Source: Clostridia bacterium (GTDB lineage: Bacteria; Bacillota; Clostridia; Christensenellales; Aristaeellaceae). Taken from it: a DNA stretch of 64,000 nt. The stretch covers positions 372,001 through 436,000 of the forward strand of contig JAGBEX010000014.1 in assembly GCA_017936765.1 (NCBI GenBank), given 5' to 3'. Under the pieces are notes generated by a model, which saw only the letters and a list, made by a program, of their open reading frames with translations, did not search any database and was not told the DNA's origin. Positions within the stretch are counted from its first letter, which is position 1, and each line of letters opens with the position of its first letter. The translations under genes were made by a program, and so were the position numbers. Shown one piece after another: positions 23,454-31,133 of this stretch.

Positions 23454-24647
23454 ATGAAGAATTTTATTTTCATCTCCCCCAACTTCCCCACCAACTACTG
23501 GCAGTTCTGCAAGCACCTGAAGGACAATGGTCTGCGGGTGCTGGGCATTGGCGATCAGCCCTATGATACCCTCCTGCCCGAGCTGCAGGAGAACGTTCAC
23601 GAGTACTACAAGGTGGGTTCCATGGAGAACTACGACGAGGTATACCGCGCCGTGGCCTTCTTCATCAGCAAGTATGGCCGCATCGACTGGCTGGAGAGCA
23701 ACAACGAATACTGGCTGGAGCGTGACGCTATGCTCCGCACCGATTTCCACATCACCTCCGGCTTCCAGGTGGAGGACATGGAGCGTATCAAGTACAAGTC
23801 CAAGATGAAGCCCTACTACCAGGCCGTGGGCATCCCCACCGCCCGTTACCACATCGTAGACGATTTCGAGGGCTGCAAGAAATTCATCGACGAGGTGAAC
23901 TGGCCCGTGATCGTCAAGCCCGATAACGGCGTGGGTGCTTCCAGCACCTTCAAGCTGAAAAGCGACGACGAGCTGCGCCGCTTCCTGGCTGAGAAGGAAG
24001 CCCATGTGAGCTACATCATGGAGGAGTTCATCACCGCCGAGGTGAACAGCTACGATGCCATTATCGACAGCAAGGGTGAACCCATCTTCGAGACCGGCAA
24101 CGTGACCCCCAACTCCATCATGGATGTGGTGAACACCGGCGACAACTCCATCTACTACATCGTGAACGAACTGCCCGAGGACACCCGCAAGGCTGGCCGC
24201 GCCACGGTGAAGTCCTTCGGCGTCAAGAGCCGCTTTGTCCACTTCGAGTTCTTCCGCCTCACCGCCGACCATCCCCACATGGGCAAGAAGGGCGATGTGG
24301 TGGCCCTGGAAGTGAATATGCGCCCCTGCGGCGGCTTCTCCCCGGACATGATGAACTTCGCCAATTCCACCGACGTGTATAAGATCTACGCCGACATGAT
24401 CGCCTACGACTCCACCTTGAAGGCCTGCGGCGAGAAGAACTTCTGCGCCTTCGCTGGCCGCCGCGACGGCAAGAACTTCAAGCTCTCCCACGAGGAGCTG
24501 CTGAACAAGTACCGCAGCCAGATGCGCATGGTGAGCCGCATCCCCGATGCACTCTCCGGTGCCATGGGCAACCAGATGTACGTGGCCAACTTCCCCACCA
24601 AGGAAGCCCTGGACGAATTCTATAAAGACGCTTGCGAAACGTGGTAA
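23454..24647 (+). CDS. ATP-grasp domain ligase
   Basis: A 397-residue ATP-grasp protein. The N-terminal ~110 residues form a pre-ATP-grasp Rossmann-like domain (FIFISPNFPTNYWQFCKHL). The ATP-grasp core follows: KSKMKPYYQAVGIPTARY, then VIVKPDNGVGASSTFKL (the ATP-binding loop) and VALEVNMRPCGGFSPDMMN (metal ligands E and N). Such enzymes join a carboxylate to an amine or thiol through an acyl-phosphate. It belongs to the carboxylate-amine ligase side of the family; neither substrate can be read from the sequence. It closes the operon with two esterases. Confidence 0.85.
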   Translation: MKNFIFISPNFPTNYWQFCKHLKDNGLRVLGIGDQPYDTLLPELQENVHEYYKVGSMENYDEVYRAVAFFISKYGRIDWLESNNEYWLERDAMLRTDFHITSGFQVEDMERIKYKSKMKPYYQAVGIPTARYHIVDDFEGCKKFIDEVNWPVIVKPDNGVGASSTFKLKSDDELRRFLAEKEAHVSYIMEEFITAEVNSYDAIIDSKGEPIFETGNVTPNSIMDVVNTGDNSIYYIVNELPEDTRKAGRATVKSFGVKSRFVHFEFFRLTADHPHMGKKGDVVALEVNMRPCGGFSPDMMNFANSTDVYKIYADMIAYDSTLKACGEKNFCAFAGRRDGKNFKLSHEELLNKYRSQMRMVSRIPDALSGAMGNQMYVANFPTKEALDEFYKDACETW

Positions 24648-24652
24648 TGCAC

Positions 24653-24687
24653 AACGCCCGGAACCAACACGGTTCCGGGCGTTTTTT
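24653..24687. terminator. Intrinsic terminator
   Basis: Thirteen-base arms AACGCCCGGAACC / GGTTCCGGGCGTT with a T-run, between the convergent ATP-grasp and GH2 genes. Confidence 0.9.
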
Positions 24688-26285
24688 CATATGCGAACCT
24701 TTTTCATATACGCTGCCAGCTTTTCAGCGTCCACCTTGCACACCTGTCTGTCGTAGGTGTACAGGCCGTTGATCTCGTCCTCCACATCGCTGAGCTGGGT
24801 ATACACCACGCCGCACAAGCCCTGCGGAATGGCAGGCAGCACCATTTCCTCATACATCTGAATGATCTTGTCCGTCAGTGCCTGCTCCGTGTCGGTTTTG
24901 CCATAGCCATACTTGGCGTCCGGCTGGAACAAATGCCCCGCAATGGGTCGCGCATACCCGCCGCATTCGCTCAGCAGCATGGGGCGCTGGCCTGGCTTCA
25001 GCTTCTTGTTGCGGAAGTAAACGTGTACGCTGTCCACATCCGTCTCCTTGGGGATGAACCACCCCGAGGCCGCATCGTAGAAGCGGGTGGGGTCGTTCTC
25101 CTTCAGCAGGCGGTACAGCGCCTCGGTGTCGTGCTGGCCCCAGCCCTCATTGAAGATGGTATACCCCACAATGCAGGGGTGGTTGTACAAGTGCCGCTGC
25201 GTGTCCAGCGCGTGCTGCATGAACACCTGCTTGCGCTTCTCCCCAGCGGGCAGCAGCGGCCGCTTCGTGATGCCGATGGTGGGCAGCGCCGTGTCCAACA
25301 GGAAGTTATAGGGGCCGCTGTTCACCATGTCCTGCAACACCAGCATACCCAGCCTGTCGCAGGCATAGTAGAACGCCTCCAGCTCCACCTTGATGTGTTT
25401 GCGCAGCATATTGAACCCCAGCGCCTTCATGCGGCGCACGTCGTCAGCGTAGCCCTCCGGGCTTTCCGGCAGGAAGATCCCCTCCTGGAAGTACCCCTGA
25501 TCCAGCACACCGTTGAGGAACACCGGCTCTCCATTCAGCAGGATACGGTTGCCCCGCACCTCCACCGTGCGCAGAGCAAAGTAGCTCTCCACCCTGTCCT
25601 CGCCCGCGGTGATGTGCAGCGCGTACAGATGCGGATCCTCCACCGTCCACAGGCGGGGCTGCGGCACATCGATGCGCACCGGCTGCCCGCTGGGAACGGT
25701 CTGCTCGCCCACGCCGGGAATGCACACCTGCACCTCCCCGCAGCCTGCCTCCACCTGCAAGGTGATGCCAGCCAGGTCCGGCGTGATGCGGATGGATTCG
25801 ACGCGCTTCTCCGGGACAGCCTCCATCCACACCGTCTGCCAAATGCCGCTGACCGGGGTGTACCACATGCCGCCCCGCTTTTTGCATTGCTTGCCGTAGG
25901 GATAGTCGTGATCCAGCGCATCCAGCACCGCCACCACGATCTCGTTCTCCCCCTGTTTGATCAACTCCGTCACATCTGCCGAGAAGGGCAGATACCCGCC
26001 CTCGTGATGCGCCACAGGCCGCCCGTTGAAGAACACATCCGCGATCTGATCCACCGCACCGAAGTGCAGCATCAGCCGCCAGCCCCTGGGCAAAAAGCCT
26101 TCCGGCAGCCGGAACAGCTTCACATAGGTCAGCATATCCTTCACTTCGCCCGCAAAGCCGGATAGCTTGCTCTGAGGCGGAAAAGGCACCTGAATCTTCT
26201 GCTCATCCAGCACCCACTCGCCATTCAGGCAGAAAAAGCTTTCCCGCTTCAGCTGCGGGCGGGGGTATTCCGTCATCCAAGACAT
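24687..26285 (-). CDS. Glycoside hydrolase family 2 (beta-glucuronidase/galactosidase-like), short form
   Basis: A 532-residue cytosolic glycosidase. Domains in order are a jelly-roll sugar-binding domain (~1-160), an immunoglobulin-like beta-sandwich (~160-250) and a TIM barrel (~250-532). The acid/base is in IFNEGWGQ (E380) and the nucleophile in LLSECGGYA (E440), both as expected for GH2. Family specificities include beta-glucuronides, galactosides and mannosides; this short form cannot be assigned. It is transcribed divergently from the Tet(M)-like/GH88 operon, from overlapping promoters. With GH88 nearby, glucuronide or uronic-acid breakdown is a reasonable guess. Confidence 0.9.
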   Translation of the reverse strand: MSWMTEYPRPQLKRESFFCLNGEWVLDEQKIQVPFPPQSKLSGFAGEVKDMLTYVKLFRLPEGFLPRGWRLMLHFGAVDQIADVFFNGRPVAHHEGGYLPFSADVTELIKQGENEIVVAVLDALDHDYPYGKQCKKRGGMWYTPVSGIWQTVWMEAVPEKRVESIRITPDLAGITLQVEAGCGEVQVCIPGVGEQTVPSGQPVRIDVPQPRLWTVEDPHLYALHITAGEDRVESYFALRTVEVRGNRILLNGEPVFLNGVLDQGYFQEGIFLPESPEGYADDVRRMKALGFNMLRKHIKVELEAFYYACDRLGMLVLQDMVNSGPYNFLLDTALPTIGITKRPLLPAGEKRKQVFMQHALDTQRHLYNHPCIVGYTIFNEGWGQHDTEALYRLLKENDPTRFYDAASGWFIPKETDVDSVHVYFRNKKLKPGQRPMLLSECGGYARPIAGHLFQPDAKYGYGKTDTEQALTDKIIQMYEEMVLPAIPQGLCGVVYTQLSDVEDEINGLYTYDRQVCKVDAEKLAAYMKKVRI

Positions 26286-26305
26286 ACGCTCACATCCTTT
26301 CTTTC

Positions 26306-26335
26306 ATCATACCACGTTTCCCGCTTGACACGCAA
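26306..26335 (-). promoter_or_regulatory. sigma-A promoter of the GH2 gene
   Basis: On the minus strand, TTGCGT (26330-26335), 18 bases, TATGAT (26306-26311). Its -35 abuts and shares one base with the -35 of the divergent promoter. Confidence 0.6.
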
Positions 26336-26354
26336 GCCTCCCCTTCCTTATACT
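26325..26354 (+). promoter_or_regulatory. sigma-A promoter of the Tet(M)-like/GH88 operon
   Basis: TTGACA (26325-26330), 18 bases, TATACT (26349-26354). Confidence 0.75.
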
Positions 26355-26376
26355 GGTTGCAACAGGAGGATGAACT

Positions 26377-28320
26377 ATGAAGAAGACCGTTGGCATTCTG
26401 GCGCACGTGGATGCAGGCAAAACCACCTTTTCCGAGCGGGTGCTGTACCTGTCCCGCGCCATCCGCAGCCTGGGGCGCGTGGATCACCAGGACGCATTCC
26501 TGGATGCCCACCCCCTGGAGAAGCAGCGTGGCATCACCATCTTCTCCGGGCAGGCCTGCTTCCAGCTGAGCGAGGATACCATCTACTGGCTGGACACCCC
26601 GGGCCACGTGGACTTCTCCACCGAGATGGAGCGCGCCGTGTCCGTGATGGACTATGCCATTCTGGTGGTCTCCTGCGCCGAGGGCGTGCAATCCCACACC
26701 GAGACCGTGTGGCGGCTGCTGGATAGCTACGGCGTGCCGGTGTTCATTTTCCTCAACAAGATCGACCGCGCAGGCGCCGACCCGGAGGCCGTCATCGCCC
26801 AGATGCGCAAGCGGCTCTCCCCGGATATCCTCGACCTGCGCTCCTATCAATACACCAATACCATGGACGAAGATTTGCAGGAGGCCGTTGCTGGCCAGGA
26901 CGAAGCCCTGCTGGACGCCCTGTTCACCACGGGTTATGATGCCGCCACCTGGCAAGCCTCCCTGCTGAAGCAGATCCAGGAGCGCAAGTGCTTCCCCCTC
27001 ATGGCTGGTGCCGCCCTGGAGGGCAAGGGCGTGGAGGAATTCCTCGCCCGCTTCACCCAGCTTACCATCACCAACTATGCTGAGCAGACCACCGCGTCCC
27101 TCACCGCCCAATGCTATCAGGTTCGCCACGATGCCCAGGGTGCGCGGCTGTGCTTCATCAAGCTGCTTTCCGGCTTCCTTCGCGTGAAGGACGAGCTGCC
27201 CCTGCCCGCTGGCCCCGTGAAGGTCAACGAGCTGCGCTGCTACCACGGCGAAAAGTACAAGCCCGTTGACGTGGCCGAGGCGGGCGACATCATTGCCATT
27301 CCCGGTTTGGAGGGCGTGAAGCCCGGCGACCGCATCGGCATGGAGGGCGTGAACCAGTTCCGCACCGTTCCCATGATGGCTGCCGACGTCCTCTGGGACG
27401 ACAAGGCCGTGCCTGCCTTCCGCATGATGCAGGCGCTGCGCATCCTGGAGGACGAGGATCCCTCCCTGGCCGTGGAAGAGACCCTGGGTCGGCTTTCCGT
27501 CCACGTCATGGGCAAGATCCAGCTGGACGTGCTGCGCCAGCTGCTTCTGGACCGCTATGGCTACACCGTCACCTTCGGCCCCTGCCGTGTGCTGTACAAG
27601 GAAACCGTGGCTGCCCCCGCCATCGGCTGGGGACACTACGAACCCCTGCGCCACTATGCTGAGGTGATGCTCCGTATTTCCCCCACTTCCCCCGGTAGCG
27701 GCGTAAGCTTCCGCAGCCTGGTCCATGTGGATGATCTGGCCGTGAACTGGCAGCGCCTGATTGCAGGCCATGTTTCCGAAAAGCAGCACAAGGGCGTGCT
27801 GACCGGCGCACCCCTTACCGATGTGTGCATCGAGCTGCTCTCTGGCCGCGCCCACCTGAAGCACACCGAGGGCGGCGACTTCCGCCAGGCGGTGTACCGG
27901 GGCATCCGCAATGTGCTGATGCACGCCCAATCCGTTCTGCTGGAACCCATCTGCGGCTTTGCCATCACCGCCCCTGCCGAGCAATACGGTACCCTGGCCG
28001 GAGCCTTGACCCGGATGCAGGCCCAGACCGAGCCGCCGGAATACGACGGCGATACCGTGACCCTGCGGGGCGAGGCGGTGTTCGCCACCTTCTCTGCCTG
28101 GCAGGAGGACTTCATGGCCATGACCCGTGGCCGCGGCTCCCTGCAGGTATGGATGAGCCGCTACGCTCCCTGCAAAAACCAGCAGGAGATCGTCGAAGCC
28201 AGTGGCTACAACCCCTGCGCCGATGATACCCCCGATTCCGTTTTCTGCGCCAAGGGTGCAGGCTTCACCGTTCCCTGGGATCAGGTCAAGAACTACGCAC
28301 ATACGTCTTGGGAGGGATAA
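26377..28320 (+). CDS. Tet(M)/EF-G-like translation GTPase
   Basis: A 647-residue GTPase of the ribosomal-protection family (Tet(M) is 639 residues). G1 is AHVDAGKTT, the switch I region holds RGITIFS, G3 is DTPGHVDF and G4 is NKIDRAG. EF-G-like domains II to V follow, ending in an RGRGSLQVWMSRYAPC-like domain IV/V. Acquired Tet proteins of this type release tetracycline from the ribosome, but many Clostridia carry divergent chromosomal members with unknown or housekeeping roles. Base composition and codon use match the neighbours, which argues against recent acquisition. It is followed three bases later by a GH88 gene, an unexpected partner. Confidence 0.85.
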   Translation: MKKTVGILAHVDAGKTTFSERVLYLSRAIRSLGRVDHQDAFLDAHPLEKQRGITIFSGQACFQLSEDTIYWLDTPGHVDFSTEMERAVSVMDYAILVVSCAEGVQSHTETVWRLLDSYGVPVFIFLNKIDRAGADPEAVIAQMRKRLSPDILDLRSYQYTNTMDEDLQEAVAGQDEALLDALFTTGYDAATWQASLLKQIQERKCFPLMAGAALEGKGVEEFLARFTQLTITNYAEQTTASLTAQCYQVRHDAQGARLCFIKLLSGFLRVKDELPLPAGPVKVNELRCYHGEKYKPVDVAEAGDIIAIPGLEGVKPGDRIGMEGVNQFRTVPMMAADVLWDDKAVPAFRMMQALRILEDEDPSLAVEETLGRLSVHVMGKIQLDVLRQLLLDRYGYTVTFGPCRVLYKETVAAPAIGWGHYEPLRHYAEVMLRISPTSPGSGVSFRSLVHVDDLAVNWQRLIAGHVSEKQHKGVLTGAPLTDVCIELLSGRAHLKHTEGGDFRQAVYRGIRNVLMHAQSVLLEPICGFAITAPAEQYGTLAGALTRMQAQTEPPEYDGDTVTLRGEAVFATFSAWQEDFMAMTRGRGSLQVWMSRYAPCKNQQEIVEASGYNPCADDTPDSVFCAKGAGFTVPWDQVKNYAHTSWEG

Positions 28321-28323
28321 ACC

Positions 28324-29427
28324 ATGGACTACGCACCGATCATCGAGAAAACCATCGCCAAGTTCCGCCGCAGCGCAGCCCTTGCCGCGCAGGATGGCCT
28401 CATCCCCTATCAGGGCAACACCGCCCGCTGGACTGGCTCCCCCTGGGAGGGCAACAGCTGGTGGACCTGCGGCTTCTGGCCGGGGCTGATGTGGCAGCTC
28501 CACGCCCTCTCCGGGGATGACTTTTTCAAAGCCGAAGCCCGCCGCACCGAAAAGCTGCTGGTGGAGGAGCTGAACACCTTCCACTACCTCCATCACGATG
28601 TGGGCTTCATGTACCTGCTTTCCACCGGAGCCGACTGGAAGCTCACCGGGGATGAGCAGAGCAAGACCCACACCCTCCACGCCGCCAGTATCATGATGGG
28701 GCGCTTCAACCCCGCTGGCTTCATCCGCGCATGGAACGGCGCGGAGCAGGCGGGCTATGCCATCATCGACTGCATGATGAACCTCTCCCTGCTGTTTTGG
28801 GCAAGCCGCACCACGGGCGATCCCCGCTTTGCCCATGTGGCCCGCATCCACGCGGATACCGCCCTGCGGGAGTTCCTGCGCCCCGATGGCTCCGTGAGCC
28901 ACATCGTCGAGTTCGACCCCATCACCGGGCAGCGCGTGGCCGAGCATGGCGGGCAGGGCTATTGCCTGGGCAGCCAATGGAGCCGCGGCCAGGCCTGGGG
29001 GCTGTATGGCTTCACCCTGGCTTACATCAACACCCAGGAACCCCGCTACCTGGCCGCCGCCGAGAAGATCGCGGCCAACTTCATCGCTCACATCCGTCCC
29101 GATGGCCTCACCGACTGCGATTTCTGTCAGCCCGCCGATGAAGTCCGCCTGGACAACCTGGCCGGGATGATCGCTGCCTGCGGTCTGCTGGAACTGCACA
29201 AGGCCACCGGCAACGCCGCCTATGATACCGCCGCCCGCCGCCTGGTGGATGGCGTCATCGAGCATTGCTGCGACTGGTCGGACAGCACCTGCGGTATCCT
29301 CACCCATTGCACCGCCTCCTATCACGACGACGGCGCTGGCCGCCACACCAATATCATCTACGGCGACTACTTCTTTGTGGAAGCCCTGGCCAAGCTGACC
29401 GGCCGTGATCCCATGCTTTGGCTGTAA
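28324..29427 (+). CDS. Glycoside hydrolase family 88 (unsaturated glucuronyl hydrolase-like)
   Basis: A 367-residue cytosolic enzyme of the (alpha/alpha)6-barrel GH88 family, which removes unsaturated uronic acids from oligosaccharides made by polysaccharide lyases. The two catalytic aspartates of the family are visible: D92 in HHDVGFMYLLSTG and D149 in AIIDCMMN. GSQWSRGQAWGLYGF is the conserved family core. Length is normal (the Bacillus UGL is about 377). It is translated immediately after the GTPase gene, three bases apart, so co-transcribed. Substrates would be glycosaminoglycan or similar fragments. Confidence 0.9.
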   Translation: MDYAPIIEKTIAKFRRSAALAAQDGLIPYQGNTARWTGSPWEGNSWWTCGFWPGLMWQLHALSGDDFFKAEARRTEKLLVEELNTFHYLHHDVGFMYLLSTGADWKLTGDEQSKTHTLHAASIMMGRFNPAGFIRAWNGAEQAGYAIIDCMMNLSLLFWASRTTGDPRFAHVARIHADTALREFLRPDGSVSHIVEFDPITGQRVAEHGGQGYCLGSQWSRGQAWGLYGFTLAYINTQEPRYLAAAEKIAANFIAHIRPDGLTDCDFCQPADEVRLDNLAGMIAACGLLELHKATGNAAYDTAARRLVDGVIEHCCDWSDSTCGILTHCTASYHDDGAGRHTNIIYGDYFFVEALAKLTGRDPMLWL

Positions 29428-29488
29428 ACCATGCAAAGCTCCTGTCCCAGCGGGGCATCCTGAGGACAAACACCTTCAGGAGGCACCC

Positions 29489-30268
29489 ATGCTGGAACAG
29501 GAGCTTATTTCTTTGGCCGCACCCACGCTGGCTGGCATCAAGCCCGGCAGCCTGTTTTCTATGCAGATTTCATCGGATGACCTGACCCACCTGCGCACCC
29601 AGCTTCCCGGCCTGCGGCTTGTGGTGCTTGCGCAGGCACAGAAAGAGCTGCTCTACCTCTTCCGGCCAGAGCAACTCTCATTGATCCTCCATCGCCCGGA
29701 GGTGCAGCGCTTTCTGCTGCCCCTGGGCTACACGTCCTTCACCATCGGCGCAGCGCTTCACCACCTGCGCACCCGGCTGGCGCACGCATCCGGCTTTCCC
29801 CACGAAATCGGCATCTTCCTCGGCTATCCTCTGGAGGATGTGCAAGGCTTCATCCAGCATCATGGGCAGAACTGCCTGCTCTCCGGCTGCTGGAAGGTCT
29901 ACGCCCATGTCGAAGCAGCCCAGCGCACCTTTGCGGCCTATCACACCTGCCGCCAGCAGTTCTTGCAGCGCTACGCGGAAGGCGCGCCGTTGTATCAGCT
30001 TATTGTGCAGGCGCATCCAGATGACACACAACCTCCCGCAAATGCTCCACAACATCAGCATTCCACGGGATCATCTCATGGATCTTCTCACATGGAAACG
30101 CCGGACACACGCCGCAAAACTGCACCCAATGAGTCCTTGCGCAAGCGTGTACCCGACAACGACCGCTCTGTGCCCATTCCGGCACGTATCCATCCGCCTC
30201 AATGCAGCCCGGACACGCGCCCTGCAGGTGCTTCGCGCAGGCTTTACAGCACTCCCCGCAGGCCGTGA
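29489..30268 (+). CDS. DUF3793 family protein with an anomalous C-terminal extension
   Basis: The first ~175 residues match the DUF3793 family found in Clostridia (LFRPEQLSLIL, GFPHEIGIFLGYPLEDVQGFI, CWKVYAHVEAAQRTFAAY). The function is unknown. Family members normally end soon after this region. Here the frame continues about 85 more codons through Pro/Ser/His-rich sequence that is exactly antisense to the next, convergent DUF3795 gene, so this tail is unlikely to be selected protein. Either a stop codon was lost or the two genes really overlap by ~270 bases. AGGAGG precedes ATG 29489. Confidence 0.7.
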   Translation: MLEQELISLAAPTLAGIKPGSLFSMQISSDDLTHLRTQLPGLRLVVLAQAQKELLYLFRPEQLSLILHRPEVQRFLLPLGYTSFTIGAALHHLRTRLAHASGFPHEIGIFLGYPLEDVQGFIQHHGQNCLLSGCWKVYAHVEAAQRTFAAYHTCRQQFLQRYAEGAPLYQLIVQAHPDDTQPPANAPQHQHSTGSSHGSSHMETPDTRRKTAPNESLRKRVPDNDRSVPIPARIHPPQCSPDTRPAGASRRLYSTPRRP

Positions 30269-30284
30269 TTTCTTCAAGCTTCAT
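30000..30284 (-). CDS. DUF3795 family cysteine-rich protein
   Basis: A 94-residue protein with CGECCKACAKHLQGACPGC and, later, CRVHACARTHWVQFCGVCPAFPCEK, a pattern of about a dozen cysteines typical of DUF3795 proteins, which probably bind zinc or an iron-sulfur cluster. The function is unknown. ATG 30284 has GGGGTG six bases upstream; a GTG three codons earlier is possible. It is convergent with the DUF3793 gene and overlaps the 3' part of that reading frame; the conserved cysteines indicate that this strand is the coding one in the overlap. Confidence 0.75.
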   Translation of the reverse strand: MKLEEITACGECCKACAKHLQGACPGCIEADGYVPEWAQSGRCRVHACARTHWVQFCGVCPAFPCEKIHEMIPWNADVVEHLREVVCHLDAPAQ

Positions 30285-30357
30285 TTGTTTCACCCCAAGC
30301 CATCATACACCATCACCAAAAGGAAAGCAAGGCAGCCATCACAGCCGCCTTGCATGA

Positions 30358-30527
30358 GTGGAGATGAGGGGAGTCGCTCTCGCCTGCGGGCTCGGTCAGC
30401 GCGGCTCTGACAGCCCACTGGGCTGTCATTCACTACCGCGCCCGTTCGACTCCCCTCATCTCTCATACGCAATAAAAATACCCACCACAAGGGCGGGCAT
30501 TTTTATTGGTGGAGATGAGGGGAGTCG
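30358..30527. repeat. Direct and inverted copies of the ssrA 3' end (att-like)
   Basis: The 19 bases at the 3' end of ssrA, CGACTCCCCTCATCTCCAC read on the minus strand, occur at 30509-30527 (inside ssrA) and again at 30358-30376, 151 bases apart. An inverted copy (GTTCGACTCCCCTCATCTC on the plus strand) lies between them at 30444-30462. Terminal duplication of ssrA is the usual mark of an integrated element, but the interval is too short to hold one. It may be an excision scar or a small dispersed repeat. Confidence 0.7.
30471..30507. terminator. Terminator downstream of ssrA
   Basis: A long stem, AATAAAAATACCCACC pairing with the complement GGGCGGGCATTTTTATT, with A/T-rich ends on both sides. 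It starts directly at the ssrA CCA end and could act in both directions. Confidence 0.8.
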
Positions 30528-30850
30528 AACCCCTGTCCGAAAGCTCTTGAACGGGACCTTCTCCGAGCGCAGTCAGCGATTTAACATTCCCTCAGCCGTC
30601 CGCCCACTGACAGGCTGACGACCTTGGTAGCTTCATGTTACGGGTGTACGGCAAAGCTTAGGCACACTCGTTCCCTGCGTTAATGACGCTGGTGACCGGG
30701 CACGCAGGCAACCCGGGCCAACGTCACGGCATTAAGCCGCGAAAGCGAAATCGCTATTGTCAGTTACTTTTTTTCCCGGTTTTATCGTGGTCTGGGTCCA
30801 CGGCTCGCTTATCCCGCTCTCGACACCCCCGTCGAAACCGGATCATCCCC
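30507..30850 (-). ncRNA. ssrA: Transfer-messenger RNA (tmRNA)
   Basis: tmRNA rescues stalled ribosomes with SmpB. The 5' end reads GGGGATGATCCGGTTTCGAC and pairs with the 3' end TCATCTCC; the T-arm GGGG-TTCGACT-CCCC and an encoded CCA follow. The length is about 344 bases. The tag reading frame (30732-30767, minus strand) ends in ...DNSDFAFAA followed by TAA; the resume codon is probably GTA or ACT, which is less certain. It lies downstream of smpB on the same strand. No promoter is recognisable immediately upstream, where a cluster of hairpins lies instead. Confidence 0.95.
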
Positions 30851-30861
30851 GCATGGGGATT

Positions 30862-31081
30862 CGTGAAAACCGGGGGTTTTCACGAGGTTTTGCAAAATCA
30901 ATCGACCAGAGGTCGCTTGATTTTGCAAGGAATGTTTTCGGCAGAGCCGAAAACGCCCCGCCCGACCGGCAGAGCCGGTCGATACGATTGCAGTCCTGCG
31001 GACGGCTGAAAGTGTTCCACCGTTCAAGGCTTCCCCTTGAGGGGAAGCTGTCAGCGCTTGCGCTGACTGATGAGGTGGGAG
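30862..31081. repeat. Cluster of consecutive perfect hairpins between smpB and ssrA
   Basis: Seven inverted repeats in about 210 bases: 30862-30884 (arms CGTGAAAACC), 30890-30928 (arms TTGCAAAATCAA around a smaller hairpin), 30935-30953 (TTTTCGGC, loop AGA), 30963-30981 (CGACCGGC, loop AGA), 30993-31003 (GTCC), 31029-31048 (GCTTCCCC, loop TTGA) and 31050-31067 (GTCAGCGC). The last two, followed by TGATGAGGTGGGAG, resemble an intergenic palindromic repeat that I remember as common in gut Clostridia. No T-runs follow, so these are not simple terminators. Confidence 0.8.
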
Positions 31082-31133
31082 CTCCTGCCTCGCGCAGTTC
31101 CATTCCTTACATGAACTGACTGTTCGCTTTCAT

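Noticed and set aside
26377..28320. Recently acquired tetracycline-resistance gene
   Set aside because: No mobile element, no base-composition change and divergent sequence; only family membership is supported.
26290..29469. 1059-codon open frame on the minus strand
   Set aside because: Antisense of the GTPase and GH88 genes; composition typical of shadow frames.
30358..30618. Open frame containing GGDEGSRTPVRK
   Set aside because: This peptide is a well-known false annotation arising from the strand opposite tmRNA.
30862..31081. CRISPR array
   Set aside because: The palindromes differ from one another and there are no regular spacers or identical repeats.
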